Positions 1 to 5,596 of a stretch of 6,680 nucleotides of DNA are shown here, piece after piece. Position numbers and translations under genes: made by a program. How positions within the stretch are numbered: position 1 is the stretch's first letter; each line of letters opens with the position of its first letter. Under the pieces are notes generated by a model. It ran no database searches and had not been told where the DNA came from. It worked only from the letters and a program-made list of their open reading frames with translations. Source of the DNA: Promethearchaeota archaeon (GTDB taxonomy: Archaea > Asgardarchaeota > Lokiarchaeia > Sigyniarchaeales > SOKP01); NCBI GenBank assembly GCA_004524385.1, contig SDNM01000085.1:1-6680 (forward strand), written 5' to 3'.

Positions 1-2
1 CA

Positions 3-107
3 AGAAAATTATCGCTTTTAAGAAAATACGGAGTAATAATTTTTCATAATAATGTTTTTTATTCTTTCATTATGAAAGGATTAACTAAAAAAAGATTAAA
101 AATATAA
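3..107 (+). CDS. Possible C-terminal end of an unidentified upstream gene (partial)
   Basis: An open frame runs from the window edge to a TAA at 105-107, giving 34 residues that end in a basic tail (MKGLTKKRLKI). It includes a hydrophobic stretch (YGVIIFHNN) followed by an aromatic one (VFYSF), which reads like ordinary protein. The stop lies 89 bases before the eS17 gene on the same strand. No family is recognisable from so short a tail, and in DNA this AT-rich an open frame of this length can occur by chance. A 9-base inverted repeat (42-50 and 69-77) lies inside it. I would treat it as a candidate gene end only. Confidence 0.35.
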   Translation, partial: RKLSLLRKYGVIIFHNNVFYSFIMKGLTKKRLKI

Positions 108-165
108 AAACTCAAATATTTACAAAAAAAATTTATTTTATTGAATATTTATATCAAAATAATTA

Positions 166-174
166 CTTATAAAA
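166..174 (+). promoter_or_regulatory. TATA-like box for the eS17 gene
   Basis: The sequence CTTATAAAA is centred about 26-27 bases before the ATG at 197. That is the usual distance from an archaeal TATA box to the transcription start, so the mRNA would be leaderless or nearly so. This fits the lack of a Shine-Dalgarno motif before the ATG and supports the chosen start. The region is very AT-rich, so other TATA-like strings exist nearby. Confidence 0.5.
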
Positions 175-196
175 TGTTTTAATTTGGAAAAAAAAG

Positions 197-400
197 ATGG
201 GAAAGGTAAGAACAGTTTTAATCAAAAATGTATCAAAAGAATTGATAAATAAGTATCCAAATGTATTTACTACCGATTTTGAAAAAAATAAGAAATTATT
301 GGATGTATATCTTGAAATTGATTCAAAACATTTAAGAAATAGAATTTCAGGATACATAGTAAATTTGCTTAAAATTAAAAATAGAGAATTATCAAGTTAA
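197..400 (+). CDS. rps17e: Small ribosomal subunit protein eS17 (S17e)
   Basis: This is a 67-residue basic protein of the small ribosomal subunit, from a family found in archaea and eukaryotes but not bacteria. The N-terminus MGKVRT, the central block with INKYP and TTDFEKNKK, and the segment SKHLRNRISGYIVNLLK match the archaeal S17e pattern (G+VRT, KYP, DF..NK, S+.LRN+IAGY..L+K). The length is normal for the archaeal form, which lacks the long eukaryotic C-terminal extension. The ATG start follows directly on the conserved MG+VRT beginning and has a TATA-like box at leaderless distance. The next gene (UPF0148) starts 53 bases downstream on the same strand and may share its transcript. GC content is low, like most of the window. 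Confidence 0.92.
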   Translation: MGKVRTVLIKNVSKELINKYPNVFTTDFEKNKKLLDVYLEIDSKHLRNRISGYIVNLLKIKNRELSS

Positions 401-453
401 AATTGATTTTATTTCCAATATTCTTTAATTTAATTAAATAATACAAATATATA

Positions 454-873
454 GTGATTATTATTAAAGAAGAAGCTAAAAAAATGGCGGAACTTCTTCG
501 ATCTGGCCATACGATGTTAAATTTAGCATGCCCAATATGTAACAATCCTCTTTTTCGCAATAAAGATAATGAGATTCTTTGTCCAATTTGTAATAAAAGG
601 GTTGTAGTTAAAAAAAATGAGAATAATCAACAAATATCAGATACATCATCAGAACAAAGAATCATTAAAGATCAAAAAATTATAAAAACTAAGAGAAATT
701 CTGATCTTAATTTTATTTCTTTAAAAAAGATTATCGGAGAAAAGATTGATTACATTTCTCAAAAATTAAAGGATGAGACACAAATAGATTTAATTGAACG
801 TTACATAAAGATTTTATCAAAAACATTTGATTTATTTAATAAATTAGATGGTAATGCTTCTGCCGGGATTTGA
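454..873 (+). CDS. UPF0148 zinc-ribbon protein (autoantigen p27 / ZNRD2-like family)
   Basis: This 139-residue protein carries the UPF0148 signature near its N-terminus: KKMAELLRSGHTML followed by a zinc ribbon with C26-P-I-C29 and C43-P-I-C46. After residue ~50 comes a charged, low-complexity linker rich in K, N, S and Q, then a helical C-terminal part (about residues 85-130) that could mediate protein contacts. The family is archaeal and related to the human Sjogren's syndrome/scleroderma autoantigen 1 (ZNRD2); its biochemical role is not established. The start is a GTG at 454. An ATG at 484 is possible, but family members usually have several residues before the MAELL block, so GTG is preferred. 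The last residues (about GNASAGI) are encoded by DNA that is also the 3' end of the minus-strand tRNA-Glu gene, so the two genes overlap by 19 bases. Confidence 0.87.
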   Translation: MIIIKEEAKKMAELLRSGHTMLNLACPICNNPLFRNKDNEILCPICNKRVVVKKNENNQQISDTSSEQRIIKDQKIIKTKRNSDLNFISLKKIIGEKIDYISQKLKDETQIDLIERYIKILSKTFDLFNKLDGNASAGI

Positions 874-959
874 ACCCGGGTCGCGAGGGTGAGAGCCTCG
901 CATGCGTAATCCTTATTCTTAATTTAGGGAGAAGATTGACCGCACTACACTACAGAAGC
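855..959 (-). tRNA. tRNA-Glu (anticodon CTC) with a D-arm insertion
   Basis: Read on the minus strand, a 7-bp acceptor stem forms between GCTTCTG (959-953) and CAGAAGC, with discriminator A at 855. The T-arm is CCGGG-TTCAAAT-CCCGG and the variable loop is CGAC. The anticodon stem CGAGG/CCTCG holds the loop CTCTCAC, giving anticodon CTC, which reads the Glu codon GAG. The D-arm starts GTGTAGTGCGGTCAAT, as in archaeal tRNA-Glu, but the expected CAT that closes the D-stem comes only after 30 extra bases. Removing 905-934 leaves a normal 75-base tRNA. No 3' CCA is encoded. The gene faces the UPF0148 gene and overlaps its last codons. Upstream of it (minus strand) the DNA is AT-rich and contains TATA-like strings that cannot be ranked by eye. 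Confidence 0.92.
905..934 (-). other. Putative 30-base intron in the D-arm of tRNA-Glu (about position 22/23)
   Basis: Aligning the gene to the archaeal tRNA-Glu pattern (GGTCAAT followed directly by CAT and the anticodon stem) places the extra bases between T935 and C904. A one-base shift is equally possible because both junctions carry a C. Archaea are known to have tRNA introns outside the anticodon loop, cut at bulge-helix-bulge structures. Here AATC can pair with GATT, and GTGCG with CGCAT, across the insertion. These pairings do not give a textbook 3-4-3 bulge-helix-bulge exactly at the inferred junctions, so the splice sites are uncertain. Confidence 0.65.
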
Positions 960-1128
960 ATAGAATTTTTTATTTTATTGAAATATTAATTATAATAACT
1001 GCCATTATTTAATATATTTGAATAATTAACACTTCAATGCTTAAATTTTTTTTTACATTTTATTTAAGATTTTATATGTATGAGAAAATCATTTTTTATT
1101 AGTAAAATTCTTGAAAGCTGTTTTTTAT

Positions 1129-1156
1129 TCATATAGAAAAGTGCCTATATGATTTT
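1129..1156 (+). terminator. Hairpin followed by TTTT between tRNA-Glu and TFB
   Basis: TCATATAG (1129-1136) and CTATATGA (1145-1152) form a perfect 8-bp inverted repeat around an 8-base loop, followed on the plus strand by TTTT (1153-1156). It lies 38 bases past the TFB stop on the minus strand, so it could mark the 3' end of that mRNA; on the minus strand, however, no T-run follows it. The plus-strand T-tract would suit read-through from UPF0148. Which strand it serves is unclear. The rest of 960-1189 is AT-rich and shows no gene. Confidence 0.35.
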
Positions 1157-1189
1157 AATCTTTATATTTGAACTCAATATTTTTTAGTT

Positions 1190-2218
1190 TTAATTTTTCA
1201 TGAATAATGGTTTTAATAAGTTAACATAATGATCTCTTATTGAATATTCAGCAATTTTAGTCACTTCTGATATCATTTTTTGAGTTAAAATAGCTTTTTG
1301 GTTATATTCTTTAGCTAATAATTTATCTGCTAAATAAATAATTGCTCCTGTTAAAATAAAAGGATTTCTTCCTCCTCGATGTTTTAAAGTCAAATATTTT
1401 AATATCTCACGACATTTTATTGTAATTTTAATTTGGAATTCTTTTTTTGACCAAAAGCTTCCCTTTTTTATTAATCTTGTTTCTAAATCGTCGTGTTTAA
1501 CAACATTATCTATTAATCTTATAAGATAATCTTCACTTCTGTGAGGCGCAGATTCTATTGATAAGTGTCTTTTATATCTAATCCCATCCCTTAAAATAAG
1601 CCTAGGATTAACTCTATGACCAAAACTTTGAAAGGCATTAGAAATTTCGTTAATTGTAAATGGTGCATTATGACATTCTTTTCTTGTAGCATAAAAAATA
1701 CAAAATGCTATTAATGAAATATTGTTAATTACCTTCTTCTCATATTTTAAAATTTTTTTATAATAATAAGCAGCTGTATTACGAATATTTTTATTTAGAT
1801 TTAAATAAATAGATATTTTATTTAAAATATTAAAAATTCGATATTCAGTTTCGTGATTTTTAATTCTTATGAATTGCGCATAATTCTTTTTTAATCTCCT
1901 AAATAATTTTTGTTCATTTGGAGATAAAAGCTTTCCAGATTTATCTTTTAAATATTTTGAATTTTCATAATCTATAAATGTACCTAATCCTCCTATAAAA
2001 TCGGTTCGTTTTCCTAGAGCTACATATTGTTTATTTAAATTTGATTTCAAACTTTTATCATTAAAAATATACGAAGTTTCTCCAAAAACTTCACCAATTA
2101 CCAATCCACATTCTTTACAGATTCTTTCGTAACTAGATAAAACTAAATTTCCTCCACATTCAGGGCATAAATCATAACTTTGAAAATAAGCTTTTTTATG
2201 TTCTATGAAAAACACCAA
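1190..2218 (-). CDS. tfb: Transcription initiation factor TFB (TFIIB homologue)
   Basis: This 342-residue protein recruits RNA polymerase to TBP-bound promoters. The N-terminal zinc ribbon has C18-P-E-C21 and C34-K-E-C37. It is followed by the B-reader/linker region, including the family-typical G77-L-G-T and a basic stretch RRLKK (107-111). Two cyclin-like repeats follow, at about 123-220 and 225-342; the second carries GGRNP near residue 280 and then ILTGAIIYLADKLL, both characteristic. The length is slightly above the usual ~300-320. The linker is divergent: where many TFBs have a tryptophan in the R+W motif, this one has KKN, so it may be a specialised paralogue. The only start codons before the zinc ribbon are TTG (2218) and GTG (2215), with an in-frame stop at 2233-2231; either may be used. 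No Shine-Dalgarno is visible. GC is about 22% in a sampled stretch. Confidence 0.93.
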   Translation of the reverse strand: MVFFIEHKKAYFQSYDLCPECGGNLVLSSYERICKECGLVIGEVFGETSYIFNDKSLKSNLNKQYVALGKRTDFIGGLGTFIDYENSKYLKDKSGKLLSPNEQKLFRRLKKNYAQFIRIKNHETEYRIFNILNKISIYLNLNKNIRNTAAYYYKKILKYEKKVINNISLIAFCIFYATRKECHNAPFTINEISNAFQSFGHRVNPRLILRDGIRYKRHLSIESAPHRSEDYLIRLIDNVVKHDDLETRLIKKGSFWSKKEFQIKITIKCREILKYLTLKHRGGRNPFILTGAIIYLADKLLAKEYNQKAILTQKMISEVTKIAEYSIRDHYVNLLKPLFMKN

Positions 2219-2231
2219 AATATTTTTGATT

Positions 2232-2241
2232 TAAATATATA
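2232..2241 (-). promoter_or_regulatory. TATA-like box upstream of TFB
   Basis: On the minus strand, TATATATTTAA lies about 19-22 bases before the TTG/GTG start codons of the TFB gene, roughly where a box for a leaderless mRNA would sit. The spacing is a little short and the region is AT-rich, so this is tentative. The intergenic stretch 2219-2466 separates divergent genes and must hold promoters for both. Besides this box I see only a weak 5-bp hairpin (CCTCT at 2323-2327 with AGAGG at 2334-2338) and a TATTTTATA string (2447-2455) before the next gene. Confidence 0.35.
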
Positions 2242-2466
2242 ATTTCAAGAGTATTTTATTTTGATTTTCAAGAACAATTGTCTATTTGATTATAGTATAA
2301 ATTCTATGAAATGAAATAAACACCTCTAGAGAAAGAGGGGGAGTTAATTAAAAATAAAAAAAAAAAGAGTAATTTATAACATTTAATTTAAACATAATTT
2401 ATGCCCTAGATACATAAAAACCAAATAAATTGTGTAAAAAGAAAAGTATTTTATAGCCGAAACAAA

Positions 2467-2691
2467 ATGTCGTGTAATCAAAAAATTAAGAATTTTCCAG
2501 AAAAAAATTCTACAATATTAAAAGAAATTATAGATAAATTAAATAGAATTATGAAAGGAAAAAGGAGAATCATGTATTCTGATATTATTAATTTAATACT
2601 TAGAGAAGGACTTAATGGCGAATCTTATAATAATTTAATTATATGGTGCAATTATAAAATCAGACTTGGAGAAATCTTTGTAGAATTTTAA
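2467..2691 (+). CDS. Hypothetical small protein, possibly a winged-helix DNA-binding domain
   Basis: This 74-residue protein belongs to no family I recognise. The sequence alternates charged and aliphatic residues in a pattern suggesting three helices and a strand: STILKEIIDKLNRI, YSDIINLILREGL, ESYNNLIIWCNYKIR, and then LGEIFVEF. A final helix ending in 'GEI' and running into a beta strand is common in winged-helix domains, and the 'RLGEI' ending resembles these. The N-terminal ~12 residues are polar and likely disordered. The two cysteines (C3 and C61) do not form a metal-binding pair. It stands alone, divergent from TFB and 216 bases ahead of the GTPase gene. The ATG start has no Shine-Dalgarno. 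A ribbon-helix-helix fold or a chance ORF are alternatives; its base composition matches neighbouring genes. Confidence 0.6.
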   Translation: MSCNQKIKNFPEKNSTILKEIIDKLNRIMKGKRRIMYSDIINLILREGLNGESYNNLIIWCNYKIRLGEIFVEF

Positions 2692-2692
2692 T

Positions 2693-2717
2693 GATTTTTT
2701 TCAATAAAAAAAAAATC
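2693..2717 (+). terminator. T-tract/A-tract hairpin after the small hypothetical gene
   Basis: GATTTTTTT at 2693-2701 starts just after the stop codon and can fold onto the downstream run of A ending in ATC (to 2716). Archaeal RNA polymerase tends to stop at runs of T in the coding strand, so the T7 run alone could end this transcript. The rest of 2718-2907 is AT-rich, with a TATA-like box and no gene. Confidence 0.4.
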
Positions 2718-2796
2718 TTCTCATTTATTTTAAAGATTATATTTGAACAAAAAGTTAAAATATCAAAAACGACTATTAAATACTTAATTATAATAT

Positions 2797-2804
2797 TATA
2801 TAAA
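2797..2804 (+). promoter_or_regulatory. TATA-like box upstream of the MglA-like GTPase
   Basis: TTATATAA lies about 107 bases before the ATG at 2908. If used, it implies an untranslated leader of roughly 80 bases, and the only Shine-Dalgarno-like string, AGGG at 2893-2896, lies 11 bases before the ATG. No TATA-like box sits at leaderless distance, unlike for several other genes here. Weak evidence, because the area is AT-rich. Confidence 0.3.
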
Positions 2805-2907
2805 TAACATTAAAGGATTTTTTAAAAAATTTCATAATTTTTAAGAATATTATTGAAAGAAACAATTAAATTTCCCAAACAATTTTAGATCTAGGGTAGA
2901 TTTTTTA

Positions 2908-3597
2908 ATGGTTCGATTTACAGCCGATCATAAAGTGTATATAAAAATTCTCTATTGGGGAATGGGGGGTGGCGGAAAAACAACAGTAGTTGATACACTT
3001 TATAGATTAACAAAAGAACAAAAAAAAGATATTGAACCTACAGGAAATCTAACAAAAATTGCAATGGCTAGTGGCTCAACATTATATTTTGATCGGGGTA
3101 TATTTCAATCAACAAAACAAAGAAAAGTATTTTATCATGTTTATACCGTTGCTGGTCAAAGCAGATTTTCTCCTTTAAGAAAAAAGATATTTAAAGGAAC
3201 AGATGGTGTTATTTTTGTGGTTGATTCGCAAACTCATTTTTTTGAAGATAACATTGAAGCATTAAAGGAATTAAAAAGTGTAACAGCAGATAAATTAATC
3301 AAAGAAATTCCTCTTATTCTTATGTTAAATAAACAAGATCTTACAGAAGTTATTGGAGAGGAAGATTTTAAGCAAATTCTAAAAGATGAAAAACTTTGGT
3401 TTGAACCTGACGATAAATATTATATATGGAATCCAATCATATATAAAACCTGTGCATTATACGATTTACGAAAAGATGTATATCGCAGTTTTTCAGAATG
3501 TGCGAGAAGAACAGGCTTATATCAAATATATGGAAATGGAAAGGCTCCAGTTGGAGATAATTTTTTAAAAATCTCAAAAGAGAGCCCAGATCTATAG
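2908..3597 (+). CDS. MglA-like (Ras/Arf superfamily) small GTPase
   Basis: This 229-residue cytoplasmic GTPase has the G motifs in order. The P-loop is G18-M-G-G-G-G-K24-T25-T26. A segment TLYFDRG (58-64) resembles the MglA 'TL.FD' region. The G3 motif is T80-V-A-G83-Q84, and Arf/MglA-type R86-F...R91 and DGVIFVVDSQ (99-108) follow. G4 is N141-K-Q-D144 and G5 is about T181-C-A-L. G3 has threonine in place of the usual aspartate of DxxG, as in bacterial MglA and many MglA-like archaeal proteins, so it belongs to that group and not to the Rab/Ras group. A roughly 35-residue tail follows the G domain, with no lipidation-type cysteine at its end. MglA works with Roadblock-domain activators; none is encoded in this window. 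Its partner and pathway cannot be told from sequence. The gene stands alone and faces leuA. Confidence 0.9.
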   Translation: MVRFTADHKVYIKILYWGMGGGGKTTVVDTLYRLTKEQKKDIEPTGNLTKIAMASGSTLYFDRGIFQSTKQRKVFYHVYTVAGQSRFSPLRKKIFKGTDGVIFVVDSQTHFFEDNIEALKELKSVTADKLIKEIPLILMLNKQDLTEVIGEEDFKQILKDEKLWFEPDDKYYIWNPIIYKTCALYDLRKDVYRSFSECARRTGLYQIYGNGKAPVGDNFLKISKESPDL

Positions 3598-3658
3598 AAA
3601 ATTTTACCCTTATTTATTTATTTGATTTTTCATAAATAAAACATTAAAATCCTATAAT

Positions 3659-3684
3659 AAGATGGCACCTCATCGCCATCTTTT
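3659..3684 (+). terminator. Strong hairpin with T-tract after the GTPase gene
   Basis: AAGATGGC (3659-3666) and GCCATCTT (3675-3682) form a perfect 8-bp stem with an 8-base loop, and TTTT (3681-3684) overlaps its end, with more T-rich sequence after. It begins 61 bases past the GTPase stop. This looks like a bacterial-style intrinsic terminator; in archaea the T-tract matters more than the hairpin, so the stem may instead stabilise the mRNA end. It is the most GC-rich non-coding stem in this part of the window. The stretch from 3685 to about 3820 holds nothing I recognise: a short less AT-rich patch (about 3700-3725), no ORF of note and no known RNA motif. Confidence 0.55.
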
Positions 3685-3841
3685 CAATTCTATTTCAAAG
3701 TCTCTTGCGAGGGAACGAAGGACTATATACTAACTTGAGTGTCTCGTAATAACTAAAGTTTGATAATGAAGCATTTCCAAATAGTTTTTTGGTGGATAAA
3801 ATTAATTGTTATAATAGTTGGAAAAATTAAATAAATAAAAT

Positions 3842-3854
3842 AAAAATAAAAAAA
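3842..3854 (-). terminator. Oligo-T terminator of leuA
   Basis: Read on the minus strand, a run of seven T (3854-3848) begins six bases after the leuA stop and is followed by a T5 run and further T-rich sequence to about 3822. This is the usual form of an archaeal transcription end; no hairpin is needed. Confidence 0.5.
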
Positions 3855-3860
3855 GTCAAT

Positions 3861-5471
3861 TTATACATTTTTATGCTTCATGATACGGTTGAGTCCCTTT
3901 AGCAACGCTAGGACGGAGCTCATCACTATGTCTTCATGTGTAGCACTGGCACTTACGATGTGATTACTGTCGAGGTCCATTAACTCAATGGATACATGTC
4001 CTAATGCTTCAGTTCCTCCGGTTACGGCGTCAATATTATATTCTAAAAGCTTAATTCGGCTCATAGGTTCAAAACATTTTACAATTGCCTTAACGGAGGC
4101 GTCTACAGGGCCAACTCCTATTGAAGATGCTAGTTTAACAACATAATTTCCGTTATCGCGGATTTTTAAGCGAACAGTAGAAGTGGGAGTGATAGATCCT
4201 GTCAGTACGGTTAATTCCTCGAGCTTCACATATTGTTCTTCTTCTGGGAGCTCCCCCATAACATCTTTCAAAATAGCAATGAAGTCTTCTTCTGTAACCT
4301 CGTGACCTTTATCTCCGAAGCGTTTGATGTCATCCATAATTTTGTTGTATTGATCGGTAGTTGTAGTTAATCCCATATCATTTATTTTTGCCCTAAGAGC
4401 GTGCCCTCCCGTGTGTTTTCCGAGTTTAATTGATTGTCGAATAATCTCCTCAACATTATCAGAACGCTGAATCCCGATTAATTCAGGGGTAATTGGTTCG
4501 TAAGCGCGAGGATTTTTAATCATTGCATGTGCATGTATTCCCGATTCATGAGCAAAGGCGTTTTGACCGATTAAAGGTTGCAATCGTCCTATCTTTATTT
4601 TTCCGCCACAATAGCTTTCCATCAATTTGGCAGTAGGAAAAATCATCTTGGTATTAATCTTCATAGGTATCTGATATAAAGCGTAAAGAGACATTGCGGT
4701 TTCTTCAAAAGAGGCGTTGCCCGCTCGCTCACCTAATCCCATTATAGTCGTTTGAGCTTCAGAAGCTCCGTTTTCAAAACCTGCGATTGTGTTTGCGACA
4801 GCTAAGCCAAAATCATTATGACAATGAACCGCGATACGCACATTTTTGGGTAAAGCCTCGTAATTTTTTCTGACAATATAACCAAACGCTTGCGGTGTAA
4901 TGGTTCCAACGGTATCAGGAATATTTATTCTGGAAGCTCCGCTTTCAATCGCAGTTTTGTTGGCTTTTATTAAAAAATCTAGTTCCGATCGAGTGGCATC
5001 TTCTGCCGAAAACAATATTTTGGAGTAATGCTCTTTGGCATACGCAACCAATTCTGTAATATCGTTTAAAACCTCTTCTCGCGTCATTTGGAGTTTGTCT
5101 CTGAGATGTAGATCTGAAGTTGCAATAAATACGTGAATGCTATCCATGTCGGCTTCTATAACCTTATCAATATCTAATTTTTTTATTCGGGCTAACCCTA
5201 TCACTTCCGAATCTAAACCCAATTTGGCAATATCACGGCATGCATTAAAATCTCCTTGGGATATAACGGGAAAACCTGCTTCTATTATATCTATTCCCAA
5301 TTCGTTTAAAGCTTGAGCAATAGATAATTTTTCATCGTGAGTGAAACTAATTCCTGGCGTTTGTTCCCCATCTCTCAGAGTAGTGTCAAAAAAATAGGCT
5401 TTTTCTGGTAGAATCAGCGATTCTCGAATTTTCTCCATCATTTGTGAAACAAATATTTCTTTATTTTCCAT
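3861..5471 (-). CDS. leuA: 2-isopropylmalate synthase (LeuA, archaeal LEU1 type)
   Basis: This 536-residue enzyme is assigned to condense acetyl-CoA with 2-oxoisovalerate to 2-isopropylmalate, the committed step of leucine synthesis. The catalytic TIM barrel (about residues 24-290) begins with FDTTLRDGEQ (28-37), where R33 and D34 correspond to the catalytic arginine and a metal ligand. H216 and H218 in HCHND complete the metal site, and GERAGNAS and ENAFAHESGIH-like blocks (here QNAFAHESGIH) follow. The C-terminal third (about 420-536) is the LeuA regulatory domain, with GVGPVDASVKAI and TGGTEALGHV, so leucine feedback is likely. Related citramalate and homocitrate synthases share these motifs; the leucine-rich ORF upstream favours LeuA. 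Sampled stretches have about 38-42% GC against 22-25% in neighbours, which suggests transfer from another genome. The ATG start has no Shine-Dalgarno. No other leucine genes are in the window. Confidence 0.92.
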   Translation of the reverse strand: MENKEIFVSQMMEKIRESLILPEKAYFFDTTLRDGEQTPGISFTHDEKLSIAQALNELGIDIIEAGFPVISQGDFNACRDIAKLGLDSEVIGLARIKKLDIDKVIEADMDSIHVFIATSDLHLRDKLQMTREEVLNDITELVAYAKEHYSKILFSAEDATRSELDFLIKANKTAIESGASRINIPDTVGTITPQAFGYIVRKNYEALPKNVRIAVHCHNDFGLAVANTIAGFENGASEAQTTIMGLGERAGNASFEETAMSLYALYQIPMKINTKMIFPTAKLMESYCGGKIKIGRLQPLIGQNAFAHESGIHAHAMIKNPRAYEPITPELIGIQRSDNVEEIIRQSIKLGKHTGGHALRAKINDMGLTTTTDQYNKIMDDIKRFGDKGHEVTEEDFIAILKDVMGELPEEEQYVKLEELTVLTGSITPTSTVRLKIRDNGNYVVKLASSIGVGPVDASVKAIVKCFEPMSRIKLLEYNIDAVTGGTEALGHVSIELMDLDSNHIVSASATHEDIVMSSVLALLKGLNRIMKHKNV

Positions 5472-5493
5472 CTTTTTTTTCAGTCTTTTTTTG

Positions 5494-5504
5494 TTTTTAT
5501 TAGT
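5494..5504 (-). promoter_or_regulatory. Possible leuA-proximal TATA-like box
   Basis: On the minus strand, CTAATAAAAAC is centred about 28 bases before the leuA ATG. If it is a working promoter, leuA can be transcribed without passing through the leucine-rich ORF, which would weaken any attenuation model. It is a poor match and lies in AT-rich DNA. Confidence 0.25.
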
Positions 5505-5537
5505 AACCTACTTTAATTTATTAATTGATTATACAAG

Positions 5538-5594
5538 GCCTCCATTTGTTAATAAGAAAGGAACGACCCCAATTCTTATAAAACGAAAGGAGAC
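5538..5594 (-). promoter_or_regulatory. Foldable RNA segment between the leucine-rich ORF and leuA
   Basis: In the minus-strand RNA, ATAAGAA (5579-5573) pairs perfectly with TTCTTAT (5558-5552). Inside that stem GGGG can pair with TTCC around a 3-base loop. An outer stem joins GTCTCC (5594-5589), three bases after the leader stop codon, with GGAGGC (5543-5538). The outer and inner stems use G-U pairs that exist only in minus-strand RNA, which favours a structure in the leuA direction. The segment starts right after the leader stop codon and ends 66 bases before the leuA ATG. No T-tract follows the stem, so a classical terminator is not evident. Confidence 0.4.
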
Positions 5595-5596
5595 AG

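Noticed and set aside
163..560. Minus-strand open frames opposite eS17 and UPF0148
   Set aside because: They lie antisense to two well-supported genes and have no family features; AT-rich DNA makes such shadows common.
2323..2338. CCTCT/AGAGG hairpin as a regulatory element or terminator
   Set aside because: The stem is only 5 bp, no T-run follows it, and it lies between divergent genes where a terminator would have no purpose.
3386..3568. Open frame inside the GTPase gene in another plus-strand frame
   Set aside because: The main frame carries all G motifs; this overlapping frame has no features of its own.
3700..3760. Less AT-rich patch after the GTPase terminator as a possible small RNA gene
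   Set aside because: No tRNA arms, C/D boxes, kink-turn or strong stem could be drawn; only a 4-bp GC pairing was found.
5515..5545. 10-codon minus-strand ORF beginning ATGGAGGCC as a second leader peptide
   Set aside because: It is very short, contains only two leucines, and its start coincides with the proposed stem; there is nothing to support translation.
5586..5592. AAAGGAG on the plus strand as a Shine-Dalgarno site
   Set aside because: No start codon with an open frame follows at suitable distance; the bases are better explained as the complement of the minus-strand outer stem.
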